NCBI GenBank assembly: GCA_015485155.1
Contig: WFUF01000025.1
Coordinates: 248,001-312,000 of the forward strand
DNA length: 64,000 bases
Reading direction: 5' to 3'
Source of the DNA: Robiginitomaculum sp.
GTDB lineage: Bacteria; Pseudomonadota; Alphaproteobacteria; Caulobacterales; Maricaulaceae
Position 1 is the stretch's first letter; every line of letters starts with the position of its first letter. The notes beneath the pieces were generated by a model. That model had not been told where the DNA came from, did not search any database, and saw only the letters and a list, made by a program, of their open reading frames with translations. The position numbers and the translations under genes are program-made. Positions 1 to 9,755 of the stretch are shown one piece after another.

Positions 1-2
1 TG

Positions 3-1085
3 GTTGATCCAAAAACCCGCGATCTGGCCTCTGATCCACCACCGGAATTACTTGAAAATTGCAAGGCAGAACTTGGTGAAAGCGTTAGCCCGGAATTTCT
101 AAAATGCCAGATCGAGGTGGGCACACCTGTTTGCCAGAACATATCTGAAGCCCGTGAGCATTTAATTCGTCTGCGCACATGTATTAAAAAGAACGCGCAA
201 CATATGGGGCTTGAATTGATGGCGGCCTCAACTCACCCTTTTGCCAGTTGGGTCGGGCAACACCACACCCGTGCGCCACGGTATGACAAACTAAATCAGG
301 ATATGGGCGGGGTAATTCGTCGCATGTTGATTTGTGGCATGCATGTCCATGCGGGGATTGAGGATCCTGATTTGAGAATTGATCTGATGAATCAGATGAA
401 TTATTTTTTGCCGCACCTGCTGGCTTTGTCCGCATCCTCTCCGTTTTGGGCCGGGCGTAAAATGGGAATGATGTCCTATCGAACCAATGTCTGGGACGGC
501 ATGCCCAGAAACGGAATTTCCAATCAGTTCCAAAGCTGGGGTGAATATGAGCGCTTGACACAGGCGCTGATCAGGGCCGGAGCTATCGAGGATGCCTCCA
601 AAATATGGTGGGACTTGCGGCCCAGTGCCAAATTTCCAACCTTGGAAATGCGCATTACTGACATATGCCCGCGCCTTGAAGATGCGCTTACCATTGCCGC
701 TTTATATCAATGTTTGCTCAGGTGGCTGGCCAGGTTAAAGCGCTCTAATATGAAGTGGCGCATTTATCCTGATCTGTTATTGCAGGAAAACAGATTTCTG
801 GCAGCCAGAAACGGCGTACAGGAAAAGCTGGTTGACCTGGGAAAGAGTGAAATGGTGCAATTCTCCGAATTGATGGACGAAATTATTGAGCTGGTGGCCG
901 AAGATGCCGTTGCATTAAACTGTGTTGCCGAAGTAGAGCATGCGCGCACCATAGTTAAGCGCGGCTCCTCTGCCAGCCAGCAATTGGCCACATTCGACAG
1001 CGCCATTGCAAATGGTGATGATGAGCATGAAGCCTTGTGTCAGGTGGTGGATCAAATTATTGAGCAAACTGCACAAGGTCTTTGA
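3..1085 (+). CDS. Carboxylate-amine ligase / glutamate-cysteine ligase family 2 (GCS2-like), 5' truncated by window edge
   Basis: Frame stays open from position 3 to the TGA at 1085; motifs MGLELMAASTHPFASW, CGMHVHAGIEDPDLRI, WWDLRPSAKFPTLEMRITD typical of GCS2/YbdK-type ligases. Confidence 0.85.
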   Translation, partial: VDPKTRDLASDPPPELLENCKAELGESVSPEFLKCQIEVGTPVCQNISEAREHLIRLRTCIKKNAQHMGLELMAASTHPFASWVGQHHTRAPRYDKLNQDMGGVIRRMLICGMHVHAGIEDPDLRIDLMNQMNYFLPHLLALSASSPFWAGRKMGMMSYRTNVWDGMPRNGISNQFQSWGEYERLTQALIRAGAIEDASKIWWDLRPSAKFPTLEMRITDICPRLEDALTIAALYQCLLRWLARLKRSNMKWRIYPDLLLQENRFLAARNGVQEKLVDLGKSEMVQFSELMDEIIELVAEDAVALNCVAEVEHARTIVKRGSSASQQLATFDSAIANGDDEHEALCQVVDQIIEQTAQGL

Positions 1086-1188
1086 TTTTGCCCTGCCTGT
1101 ATAAACTATCTGCACCCGTACTACTGGCCAAGGCGTTTTGTACGGGTAATATGTCCTGAATAAAATTGCCATCAAAGAGAAATTATTC

Positions 1189-3033
1189 ATGTCTAAAACA
1201 AATGCCCCGGTATTGGAACTTCAGGATTTGAATGTGAATTTTACTACCCCGGATGGGGAGGTAAATGCGGTGCGTGGTGTTTCGATGACCATTGAGCCTG
1301 GTCAGTGTGTTGGGGTCGTAGGCGAATCCGGCTCTGGCAAGAGCCAAAGCTTCCTTGCGGCCATGGGGCTTTTGGCCAGTAATGGCAAAGCTACTGGTTC
1401 TATTAAGTTTCGTGGTCGGGAGATTTTGAATTTGCCGCGACGTGAGCTAAATCAGGTTCGCGGCGCAAAAATGACCATGATTTTTCAGGATCCTCTGACT
1501 TCATTGACCCCGCACAAACGGGTTGGTGCCCAATTGATGGAGGTTCTTGCCATTCATAAGAATATGCGCGGTGAACAGGCACAAAAGCATTGTATTGACT
1601 GGCTTGACAGGGTGCGACTGCCAGAGGCGGCACGCAGGATGAAGCAGTATCCACACGAATTGTCAGGTGGTATGCGACAGCGGGTAATGATTGCCATGGC
1701 CATGTTATGTGATCCGGAGCTGCTTATTGCTGATGAGCCTACTACGGCTTTGGATGTAACTGTGCAGGCGCAGGTGCTGGATTTGATGAATGAGCTTAAA
1801 AACGAAACCAAGGCTGCAATTGCCCTGATCACTCATGATATGGGTGTTGTTGCCCGAATGTGTGAAAAAATCTGCGTAATGGAAAAGGGAGTTTATGTAG
1901 AAAAAAACAGTGCCGATAATATTTTTTATCATCCAGAACATGATTATACAAAAATGTTGCTATCATCTATGCCGCGTCTGGACAGGCCGGGACAGATATT
2001 AAGTATAGCTGAAACAAAGAGAAATGGCGTGAAAACGGTCTTGGAGGTGGATGATGTCAAAGTTCATTTCCCCGTACAGGTATCTGGCGGAGTGTTTCCA
2101 AAAACCCGCCCGCTTCGCGCAGTGGACGGGGTCAGTTTTACTCTGGGTGATGGAGAAACCTTAGGAATTGTTGGTGAGTCCGGCTGTGGAAAATCAACTT
2201 TGGCCCGGGCGGTTCTTCGGCTGGTTCCGGTTAAATCCGGGCAGGTAAGCTGGATTGGCAGTAATTTGCTGGATCTGGACAAGAAACAGATGCGGGCACA
2301 TCGTCAGGATCTGCAGATTGTTTTTCAGGACCCATTGGCATCTTTGGATCCGCGAATGACCATAGGACAATCCATTGCCGAACCATTGCAAACCTTTGCT
2401 CCGCAAATGGATAAGGAACAGCGCCGCAATAAGGTAAAGGAAATGCTGCAAAAGGTTGATCTGTCCCCTAATATGATCAACCGCTATCCTCATGAATTAT
2501 CAGGAGGTCAAAACCAGCGCGTCGGTATTGCCAGAGCCATGATCGGAGACCCAAAACTGGTAATATGTGATGAGGCCGTATCAGCCTTGGATGTTTCGGT
2601 GCAGGCGCAAGTCATTAAACTATTGGCCCGGTTGCAAAAAGAAACCGGAATGTCGATGATTTTCATCAGCCATGATCTGGCTGTAGTTCGCGAGATATCA
2701 CATCGGATTATGGTGCTTTACATGGGGCGTATTGTTGAACTGGCTGATCGCGATGCGATTTATGAAGATGCACGCCACCCCTATACCAAAGCCCTGATAG
2801 CAGCAGTGCCGGTTCCTGATCCAAAAACAGAGCGAAATCGCAAATCAGTCGCCCTGGTCGGTGAGCTGCCATCACCGATGGACAGCCGGGCCGGGCTTCA
2901 GTTTTTGCCATCTCGGATTACAGGAGATGAGACGACAGAACAATATCGTCCAAAACTGATCGAAGTTAGCCCAGAGCATTTTGTTGCAGAACATGATGCC
3001 TGTGCCAGTTCAAAAGGATTATTAGCATCATGA
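1189..3033 (+). CDS. Dipeptide/oligopeptide-type ABC transporter, fused double ATPase (YejF-like)
   Basis: Two Walker A (GESGSGKS, GESGCGKS) and two signature motifs (LSGGMRQRV, LSGGQNQRV). Confidence 0.92.
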   Translation: MSKTNAPVLELQDLNVNFTTPDGEVNAVRGVSMTIEPGQCVGVVGESGSGKSQSFLAAMGLLASNGKATGSIKFRGREILNLPRRELNQVRGAKMTMIFQDPLTSLTPHKRVGAQLMEVLAIHKNMRGEQAQKHCIDWLDRVRLPEAARRMKQYPHELSGGMRQRVMIAMAMLCDPELLIADEPTTALDVTVQAQVLDLMNELKNETKAAIALITHDMGVVARMCEKICVMEKGVYVEKNSADNIFYHPEHDYTKMLLSSMPRLDRPGQILSIAETKRNGVKTVLEVDDVKVHFPVQVSGGVFPKTRPLRAVDGVSFTLGDGETLGIVGESGCGKSTLARAVLRLVPVKSGQVSWIGSNLLDLDKKQMRAHRQDLQIVFQDPLASLDPRMTIGQSIAEPLQTFAPQMDKEQRRNKVKEMLQKVDLSPNMINRYPHELSGGQNQRVGIARAMIGDPKLVICDEAVSALDVSVQAQVIKLLARLQKETGMSMIFISHDLAVVREISHRIMVLYMGRIVELADRDAIYEDARHPYTKALIAAVPVPDPKTERNRKSVALVGELPSPMDSRAGLQFLPSRITGDETTEQYRPKLIEVSPEHFVAEHDACASSKGLLAS

Positions 3034-3509
3034 GCAAAGAGGACCCAAAAACAGATAATCCAGGTGTGAGATTTCCACCGCCATTGATTTTTTTTCTGAC
3101 CGGGCTTGCTGGCTGGTTTGTCGGTAAGGTCACAGGTTTTCTTGTTTTTTCTTTAAGCCCGCTATTACAGGTGGCAGCGCTGGTTTTGTTGGGGCTTGGG
3201 GTGGTCCTTTTTGTCTGGTCAACAATGCCGTTTCTTACCCATAAGACATCCCTATTGCCATGGACACCAGATTCCAAACTGCTGACCGCCGGGCCATACA
3301 GGTTTTCACGCAATCCAATGTATGCCGGCATGGCACTATTGTATCTTGGGCTTAGTCTGCAACTGGGCTCAGGGCTTGCTATGATACTGATTTTGCCGGT
3401 GATTTTGGTGATAAATCAATATGTAATCAAGGGTGAAGAGGCGTATTTGACCCGAACCTTTGGTCATGAGTATCAGGAATATCAAAAACGGGTGAGGCGC
3501 TGGCTGTGA
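3030..3509 (+). CDS. Isoprenylcysteine carboxyl methyltransferase-like membrane protein
   Basis: Multiple TM segments; GPYRFSRNPMYAGM and EEAYLTRTFGHEYQEYQKRVRRW motifs. Confidence 0.85.
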   Translation: MSKEDPKTDNPGVRFPPPLIFFLTGLAGWFVGKVTGFLVFSLSPLLQVAALVLLGLGVVLFVWSTMPFLTHKTSLLPWTPDSKLLTAGPYRFSRNPMYAGMALLYLGLSLQLGSGLAMILILPVILVINQYVIKGEEAYLTRTFGHEYQEYQKRVRRWL

Positions 3510-3603
3510 GGGGTCAGCCGCAATCCTGCCTAAATCAAAGTTGATCCATCAAATTTTATCTATTTTTTCGCAAATTCTTTAAAGCCGTTTTGCTAATGTC
3601 TGT

Positions 3604-4713
3604 GTGGGACACGTGGAAAACTGGCGTTTTATGACTAAAGTTGAGGTAATAAACGGCTTAGAACTTGGCCGCTCGGAGAGTGAGGCCTGGGAAGATTTGC
3701 GTAAAACGGGATCAGCATTATCCAGCCCTTATTTTTCCTGTGAGTGGACAAGGCATGTATCTGCTTTGCGCAATGATATTCGCATTGCGGTAATTCTTGA
3801 TGAGAGAGGCAAAATCAACGGGTTTTTACCCGTACAGCAACCCAAAGGTCGCATAGCCATTCCTGTTGGCGGCGCGCTTAGTGATTATCACGGATTGATC
3901 TCAAGGCCTGATTATAAAATTGATTTGGCACAAATTGTCAGACAAATGAAAATCGACAGGCTGGACTTTTCAAATATACCCGAAGAGCAGGTCAGTTTTT
4001 CAGCCTTTGCCCAGATCGATCATGACAGCCACATTATTGATCTTTCTTTAGGCTGGCCGGGATATTTGCAACAGCGCAGAACCAGAGGCTCTTATGAGAA
4101 CAAACGGGCGCGAAAGCGGGCACGAAAGCTTGCAAAAGACATTGGGCCAATAAGGCTGGAAGCCTGGTCAAGAAAACAGGATATTTTTGACAAATTGCTT
4201 AACTGGAAGCGCAACCAGTATCGCCGCACTCATGTTCCGGATGTGTTTGCCAGCCCTTGGGCGTCGGCACTGGTTCAGCGGGTTTTTGAGTGTAGAGGAA
4301 AAGGCGGATTTGGCGGTGCCTTATTTGCTCTGTTTGCCGGAGATGAACTGGTTGCAGCTAATTTTTGTCTGGCAGACGGTGAGGTTCTGCATTCATGGTT
4401 TATTGCTCATAATCCAGAGTTTTCCCGCTATTCTCCAGGACAGGTTTTATTTGAACAGATGATAGAGAACCTTGCAGGCGGTAGTATCAAGCAGCTAGAC
4501 CTTGGCGCAGGAGATTATAGGTTTAAGACCGCCTTGGCCAGCTTTAGCAGACCGCTCATTGCCGGGTTTGTAGCCGGATGCCCTGTTGCTTCAGCTATAC
4601 GAGGAACTGAATATCGCTTGCGGCAAATGGTGGAGGCGCTACCGCTTGGCAGGGCCTCATTATTGCCGGGCAAGGTCATGCGTCGTATTGATGTTTATCG
4701 CGGTCTGGCTTGA
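3604..4713 (+). CDS. GNAT-family (CelD/BcsL-like) acetyltransferase
   Basis: 369-aa ORF with C-terminal acetyltransferase-like pattern (FALFAGDELVAANFCLADGEVLHSWFIAHNPEFSRYSPGQVL). Confidence 0.75.
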   Translation: MGHVENWRFMTKVEVINGLELGRSESEAWEDLRKTGSALSSPYFSCEWTRHVSALRNDIRIAVILDERGKINGFLPVQQPKGRIAIPVGGALSDYHGLISRPDYKIDLAQIVRQMKIDRLDFSNIPEEQVSFSAFAQIDHDSHIIDLSLGWPGYLQQRRTRGSYENKRARKRARKLAKDIGPIRLEAWSRKQDIFDKLLNWKRNQYRRTHVPDVFASPWASALVQRVFECRGKGGFGGALFALFAGDELVAANFCLADGEVLHSWFIAHNPEFSRYSPGQVLFEQMIENLAGGSIKQLDLGAGDYRFKTALASFSRPLIAGFVAGCPVASAIRGTEYRLRQMVEALPLGRASLLPGKVMRRIDVYRGLA

Positions 4714-4786
4714 GGCAGTATAAGGTTTTTCTCGACTTCGGCATTAGATTGCGTCACATTTGGCCAAATCACTGGAGTCTACGTTC

Positions 4787-5395
4787 ATGAAATTCTTATT
4801 TTTAGCAATTATCCCGCTTGGCCTGTTAGTCGCCTGTAACCCGCAAGCCCCGGCACCAAAAGAAAATGATACATCGGCACCTGCTGTTAGTAGTGATATG
4901 CCGGAGGCTGCCGGAGAAATGGATCCGTCCCAAAAGGCGATGATGATGGGCCGGGCATTTATGGATGAACGCAAAAGTCAGCAGGGAATCATTACCACGG
5001 ACAGCGGCCTGCAATATCAGGTTCTGGCCAGTGGTGATAAGGACGGCCCGACGCCTGCTCCGGGGCAGATTGTTTGTGTTCATTATCGCGGTTCTCTGAT
5101 TTCCGGAGAGGAGTTTGACAGCTCATACAGCCGGGGCGTGCCTGCGGCATTTCCCTCCAATGCGCTTATTCCCGGATGGGTTGAAGCTTTGGGCATGATG
5201 CGCGCCGGCGATAAGTGGGAGTTGGTTATACCATCAGAACTTGCCTATGGAGCAAGCGGCACGCCCGGCGGGCCAATCGGGCCAAATGAGGTTCTGGTCT
5301 TTGATGTGGAACTGCTAAAGGTAATGGATCTGTCGATGGAAGAATACATGCAGACCTATCGCATGGATATGTCTTTGGACTGCTCTAAGGGTTAA
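4787..5395 (+). CDS. FKBP-type peptidyl-prolyl isomerase, probable lipoprotein
   Basis: Start at MKFLFLAIIPLGLLVAC (lipobox) preferred over 4760; FKBP motif VCVHYRGSLISGEEFDSSY...GWVEALGMMRAGDKWELVIPSELAYG. Confidence 0.88.
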   Translation: MKFLFLAIIPLGLLVACNPQAPAPKENDTSAPAVSSDMPEAAGEMDPSQKAMMMGRAFMDERKSQQGIITTDSGLQYQVLASGDKDGPTPAPGQIVCVHYRGSLISGEEFDSSYSRGVPAAFPSNALIPGWVEALGMMRAGDKWELVIPSELAYGASGTPGGPIGPNEVLVFDVELLKVMDLSMEEYMQTYRMDMSLDCSKG

Positions 5396-5400
5396 CGGCT

Positions 5401-5432
5401 CCTGCGCCTTCAACCGTGACCCCGCAGGTCTT
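5401..5432 (+). terminator. Putative terminator after the FKBP gene
   Basis: Inverted repeat CCTGCG...CGCAGG followed by TCTTT. Confidence 0.4.
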
Positions 5433-5455
5433 TGAACATTGATTTTATGTCTTGG

Positions 5456-5546
5456 TAACAAATAACCCCTCTAGCAAGCTAGAGGGGCATTTTGTGGTCT
5501 AAACCTTGTTAACGGAAAGACCGCGTTTCCTAATCAGCTACAATTA
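5456..5546 (-). ncRNA. Predicted tracrRNA for the type II-C Cas9
   Basis: Plus strand 5521-5544 (CCGCGTTTCCTAATCAGCTACAAT) is 21/24 identical to the complement of the array repeat; weaker similarity continues to 5508 (GTTAACGG versus GTTGCGG). On the minus strand this is followed by GGTTTAGACC (possible nexus) and a perfect 10-bp-stem hairpin CCCCTCTAGCTTGCTAGAGGGG, then TTATTTGTT. Confidence 0.82.
5466..5487 (-). terminator. Rho-independent-like terminator of tracrRNA
   Basis: Perfect inverted repeat CCCCTCTAGC-AA-GCTAGAGGGG; minus-strand tail TTATTTGTT. Confidence 0.75.
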
Positions 5547-5553
5547 GAACTTT

Positions 5554-5582
5554 TCAATACCCCTATTCTTTGTGTGGTTCAA
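5554..5582 (-). promoter_or_regulatory. Candidate tracrRNA promoter
   Basis: Minus strand TTGAAC - 17 nt - TATTGA, placing +1 just upstream of the anti-repeat. Confidence 0.4.
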
Positions 5583-5625
5583 GTGCTTTAATGCCCTTTA
5601 TGGATGTAAAGCGGGAGAAAACACG

Positions 5626-8600
5626 ATGAAATGGCGACTTGGATTGGATGTGGGAACCAACTCATTGGGTTGGGCAGCGTTAGAAATTACCGATGGGGTT
5701 GATGATCGGGGCAAACCATTGGGCCAGCCCACAAGGTTAATAGACAGCGGAGTACGGGTATTCTCTGATGGGCGCAACGCCAAGAGCAAGCAGTCCAATG
5801 CCGCAGAGCGGCGCGAGCCTAGAGCCGCAAGGCGTAATCGGGACAGGTATAAAAACCGCCGCAAGCGCCTGTTCAATGAATTGGTGCAGTTTGGCTTAAT
5901 GCCAAAGGACAAAGCCGCGCAAAAGTTACTGGAAAGCTTTGACCCATGGATTTTACGGGCCCAAGGTTTGCACCAGAAACTGGACATTCATCAATTGGGT
6001 CGCGCCCTGTTTCATTTGCACCAAAGGCGTGGTTTCAAATCTAATCGCAAAACTGATCGGGGCGACAAGGAAAGCGGCAAAGTTGCAGATGCGACCAAGC
6101 GCACCTTGGCGCAAATGGACGAACAAGGCGTAACAACACTTGGTGAGCTGTTTGGAAAGCCAAGGTTAAAAGCCCAGGAATTTAACAAAACAGCGCCAAG
6201 AGGAAAGCGTAAGCCCCAACCGCTTGCTCGGGTTCGCAAGTCGGGCGAGGGTGCGAAGTGGGCCTATGACTATTATCCAACTCGCGCTCTTATTGAGCAT
6301 GAATTTGATGAATTATGGAAAGCACAATCTGCTTATCATTCTGATATTCTTACCGATAAAGCCAAATCTGCCATAAAAGAGACCCTGCTCTGGCAATGGC
6401 CATTAAAGCCACAGCCCGTGGGCAAATGTACTTTACTACCAGAAGAGCCACGTGCGCCCAAAGCGTTGCCCTCCTCACAATTGGTGCGGATTTATCAGGA
6501 GGTCAACAATCTGCGGGTTGGCTATACAGGCCGGGTCGATCGCCCGCTTAATATGGACGAGCGCAACACCCTTGTTGAGAAATTAAAAACAACGGGAAAG
6601 CCAACATTTGCCAGCCTGCGCAAACTTCTCAAAATCCCGACAGGTGAGAGGTTTAATCTTGAGAGCGAAAAGCGCAAAGACCTCAAGGGCGATGAAACTG
6701 CCATGATTATGAAGAATGACAAATGTTGGGGCAAAGCGTGGCTTGACCTGTCACTTACTGAGCAAGATGCAATTATTACTAAACTGCTTGATGAAGAAAG
6801 CGAGGAAAAGGTTTTAAGCTGGCTGCAGTCTGATTATGGCTTCTCTGCTGCTCGTGCCCAAGCCATCGCCAACGCAAGCCTGCCTGCTGGTTATGGCATG
6901 TTATCTTCTAAGGCGATTGGCAAACTTTTGCTCGTATTTATGGATGATGTTATTGTTTACAGCGATGCAGTTGGAAAAGCATTTGGAACCAGTCATTCCA
7001 ACTTTGAAACCGGCGAAGTTTTTGATGAGGCCTTGCCGTATTACGGTGAAATTCTGACCCGTCATGTAGCATTTGGAACCGGGGACCCAAAAGATTTGCC
7101 GGAAAAGCGATATGGGAAACTTGCTAATCCAACTGTGCATGTTTCCATGAATCAAATTCGTGCCGTTATCAATGATTTATTGAAACGTTTCGGCCCGCCT
7201 GAACAGATTGTACTTGAGCTTGCCCGGGATTTGCCCATGTCTGCTGATGGCAAGCGCGAACTGGAAAGCAGTCAAAAGAAAAATCAGGAGGCCAATGAAA
7301 AACGCGCCAAAGAATTAGAAGAAGATTTCAAGGTTCCCAATAACTATGAAAATCGTATGCGCTTGCGTCTTTGGGAGGAATTAGACGTAATAGGGCGCGC
7401 CTGCGTCTTTACCGGCAGGATTATTGGCCGTGAAATGCTGTTTTCCCCTGAGGTGGAAATAGAGCATTTACTGCCATTTAGCTGGAGTTTTGATGATGGT
7501 ATTGGCAACAAGGTTTTGTGTATGCGAGAAGCCAATCGTGCCAAGGGCAACAGAACTCCTTTTGAGGCTTTTGGTCATAGCCCTGTTATTAACGGCATTC
7601 ATTATGACTGGGATGAAATATCTGCGCGCTCCGCTGCCTTGCCCAGAAGCAAGCAATGGCGCTTTAGCGGGAACGCCCGTGAAATATTTGAAAAAGACCA
7701 TAAAGGCTTTATGCCAAGACAGCTTACCGATACCCGCTATATTGCCCGCTTGGCCCGGCAATATGTAGGCGCAATTTTTGGTGGTCAGGGAAGCAAGGGC
7801 ATAGAAAATAGAGTCTGGAGTGTAAATGGTCGCTTAACCTCTGATTTGCGCTGGCAATTGGGCTTGGATAGCGTTCTTGCCGGACATAATTCAGCAATTG
7901 GGGGGGATGTTAAGAAGAACCGCAATGACCACCGCCATCATGCCATTGATGCCATTGTCATCGCTCTTACAGATCGTAGCATGGTAAAGAAGGCCTCAAA
8001 TCAAGCCAGAAAAAACCATGAAAAATGGAATAATCGCCTGCTTTGCGATCTACAGGAACCCTGGAAAGGTTTCCGCGAAGATGTGGCAAAGTCAATCGGC
8101 GAGATCAAAGTCTCCCACAAACCAGATCACGGTATTCAGGGGGCTTTGCACAATGATACGGCGTACGGTCTTGTCAAAGGCGCAGAAGGAGAACCAGATA
8201 AGAAAGGGGTAAGAACGGTTGTACGACGTGTGCCGTTGGACAGCTTTGATAATCCGGCCTCCCTTGGGAAAATTAGGGATCATGTAATTCAATCCCACCT
8301 GCTACAGGAGACCGAGGGCCTGACCGGCAAAGATTTTAAGGCTGCGCTCTTGCAGGCCGGTGAAAATATGACCCCGCCAGTAAGAAAAATCCGGATTGAG
8401 GAAAAACTGAAGGTTATTACGATAAACAACAAATCCGGTAAGCCCTACAAGGGCTATAAGGGTGATAGCAATTATTGTTACGACATTTGGATGGGCGATA
8501 AAGGTAAATGGGAAGGCGAGGTCATATCAACTTTTGATGCCAACCAGAAAGGCTTTGACTGGCGTTCTAAAACCGCCCGCAATGGCAAGCCATTGATTAT

Positions 8601-8847
8601 GCGTATTCGTAAGAATGATTATGTTCAACTGGAACAAGATGATCAAATCAAGCTACTTCAAATTTATAAGTTTTCAAAGGGCATGATAAACATGGCAGAG
8701 CACTATGAAGCCAATGTTGATGCCCGCGTAAGAGAAAAAGACCTAAAATCAATTCAAATGGCTCCATCCTCCTTGCAAAAAGCCAAGGCGCGCCGTGTTA
8801 CCGTTACCCCGTCCGGTAAATTATATTATCCGGGGCCAGCATCATGA
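5626..8847 (+). CDS. cas9: CRISPR-associated endonuclease Cas9, type II-C (about 1073 aa)
   Basis: RuvC-I RLGLDVGTNSLGWA, Arg-rich bridge helix AERREPRAARRNRDRYKNRRKR, RuvC-II PPEQIVLELARDL, HNH VEIEHLLPFSWSFDDGIGNKVLC, RuvC-III HHAIDAIVIALTD. The start at 5626 (MKWRLGLDVGT) is preferred over the upstream in-frame ATG at 5572. Confidence 0.97.
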   Translation: MKWRLGLDVGTNSLGWAALEITDGVDDRGKPLGQPTRLIDSGVRVFSDGRNAKSKQSNAAERREPRAARRNRDRYKNRRKRLFNELVQFGLMPKDKAAQKLLESFDPWILRAQGLHQKLDIHQLGRALFHLHQRRGFKSNRKTDRGDKESGKVADATKRTLAQMDEQGVTTLGELFGKPRLKAQEFNKTAPRGKRKPQPLARVRKSGEGAKWAYDYYPTRALIEHEFDELWKAQSAYHSDILTDKAKSAIKETLLWQWPLKPQPVGKCTLLPEEPRAPKALPSSQLVRIYQEVNNLRVGYTGRVDRPLNMDERNTLVEKLKTTGKPTFASLRKLLKIPTGERFNLESEKRKDLKGDETAMIMKNDKCWGKAWLDLSLTEQDAIITKLLDEESEEKVLSWLQSDYGFSAARAQAIANASLPAGYGMLSSKAIGKLLLVFMDDVIVYSDAVGKAFGTSHSNFETGEVFDEALPYYGEILTRHVAFGTGDPKDLPEKRYGKLANPTVHVSMNQIRAVINDLLKRFGPPEQIVLELARDLPMSADGKRELESSQKKNQEANEKRAKELEEDFKVPNNYENRMRLRLWEELDVIGRACVFTGRIIGREMLFSPEVEIEHLLPFSWSFDDGIGNKVLCMREANRAKGNRTPFEAFGHSPVINGIHYDWDEISARSAALPRSKQWRFSGNAREIFEKDHKGFMPRQLTDTRYIARLARQYVGAIFGGQGSKGIENRVWSVNGRLTSDLRWQLGLDSVLAGHNSAIGGDVKKNRNDHRHHAIDAIVIALTDRSMVKKASNQARKNHEKWNNRLLCDLQEPWKGFREDVAKSIGEIKVSHKPDHGIQGALHNDTAYGLVKGAEGEPDKKGVRTVVRRVPLDSFDNPASLGKIRDHVIQSHLLQETEGLTGKDFKAALLQAGENMTPPVRKIRIEEKLKVITINNKSGKPYKGYKGDSNYCYDIWMGDKGKWEGEVISTFDANQKGFDWRSKTARNGKPLIMRIRKNDYVQLEQDDQIKLLQIYKFSKGMINMAEHYEANVDARVREKDLKSIQMAPSSLQKAKARRVTVTPSGKLYYPGPAS

Positions 8848-9755
8848 TTGGCGGGCGCATTATTGATATTACCAGTGATGGCGTGCATCTCTCGGTTACA
8901 CGGGGTTTTATGAAAATCAGCAAGGATCGTGAACAAATCGGGCAAGTGGCATTGGATGACATTGCTGCACTACTGATTCATGCCCACGGTGCAACCTATA
9001 GTGCCAATCTGGTTATCCGTTTGGCCGAGCGCGGCACGCCAATGGTAATGTGTGCCGCCAACCACAATCCGATTGCTTTTGTCTTGCCCTTACATGGTCA
9101 TTTTGAACAGGGTAAGCGCATGCGCGCCCAGGCTGATGCCAGCAAGCGAAAACGAGGCCGGATATGGCGTGATCTGATCAAGGCCAAAATCATCGCCCAG
9201 GGTGATGTGCTGGATGCTTGCGGCAAAAACGGTGATACGGTTCGCCATTTGCATCGCACGGTCAAAGCCGGTGATCCTGATAATCTGGAGGCACAGGCCG
9301 CCCGGCGTTATTGGCCATTATTGTTCGGTAAAACTTTTCGCCGTGACCAGGCCATGGGCGGTATCAACGCTCATCTCAACTATGGTTATACCGTATTGCG
9401 CGCAGCCGCCGCCCGTTCCATTTTGGGCGCAGGCTTGCACCCATCCTTGTCCGTACGTCACATTTCACGCGGCGAAGCCTTACGTCTTGCTGATGATGTG
9501 ATGGAGCCATTTCGCCCGTTTGTGGATCTGGTGGTGTATCATCTGTCTACTGATCCTGAACAAGACTTAAGCCCAGATAGCAAGCGCAAATTGGCAGCGG
9601 TCACCGATTTTGATTTAACCGGGCCAAAAGGGGCGTCACCTGTTCGCGTTTGTCTGGAGCGGCTTTGCGTGTCATTGGCGCAAATGTTTACCGGTGAAGC
9701 AACAAAACTGGAATTACCGGGCGCTCCGCTGCCGCTGGAGGCTGCAAATCTATGA
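8844..9755 (+). CDS. cas1: CRISPR-associated endonuclease/integrase Cas1 (type II)
   Basis: 303 aa immediately after cas9 with ATGA overlap; GGINAHLNYGYTVLRAAAARSILGAGLHPSLSVRH motif of Cas1. Confidence 0.96.
   Translation: MIGGRIIDITSDGVHLSVTRGFMKISKDREQIGQVALDDIAALLIHAHGATYSANLVIRLAERGTPMVMCAANHNPIAFVLPLHGHFEQGKRMRAQADASKRKRGRIWRDLIKAKIIAQGDVLDACGKNGDTVRHLHRTVKAGDPDNLEAQAARRYWPLLFGKTFRRDQAMGGINAHLNYGYTVLRAAAARSILGAGLHPSLSVRHISRGEALRLADDVMEPFRPFVDLVVYHLSTDPEQDLSPDSKRKLAAVTDFDLTGPKGASPVRVCLERLCVSLAQMFTGEATKLELPGAPLPLEAANL

Noticed and set aside
184-561. Antisense ORFs opposite clear coding genes (this one and many others in the track)
   Set aside because: They overlap strongly supported genes on the other strand and show no domain signatures.
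5508-5600. tracrRNA on the plus strand, Neisseria-like orientation (CGCGTTTCCTAATCAGCTACAATTAGA...)
   Set aside because: The anti-repeat alone would permit it, but no terminator was seen after it before the cas9 start. The minus reading gives full-length anti-repeat pairing plus nexus and terminator, and agrees with the array terminator. Not fully excluded without RNA data.
5572-5625. Upstream in-frame start of Cas9 (MWFKCFNALYGCKAGENT...)
   Set aside because: The conserved RuvC-I N-terminus begins at the ATG at 5626 (MKWRLGLDVGT), preceded by GCGGGAGAAAACACG; the upstream extension overlaps the tracrRNA promoter region.
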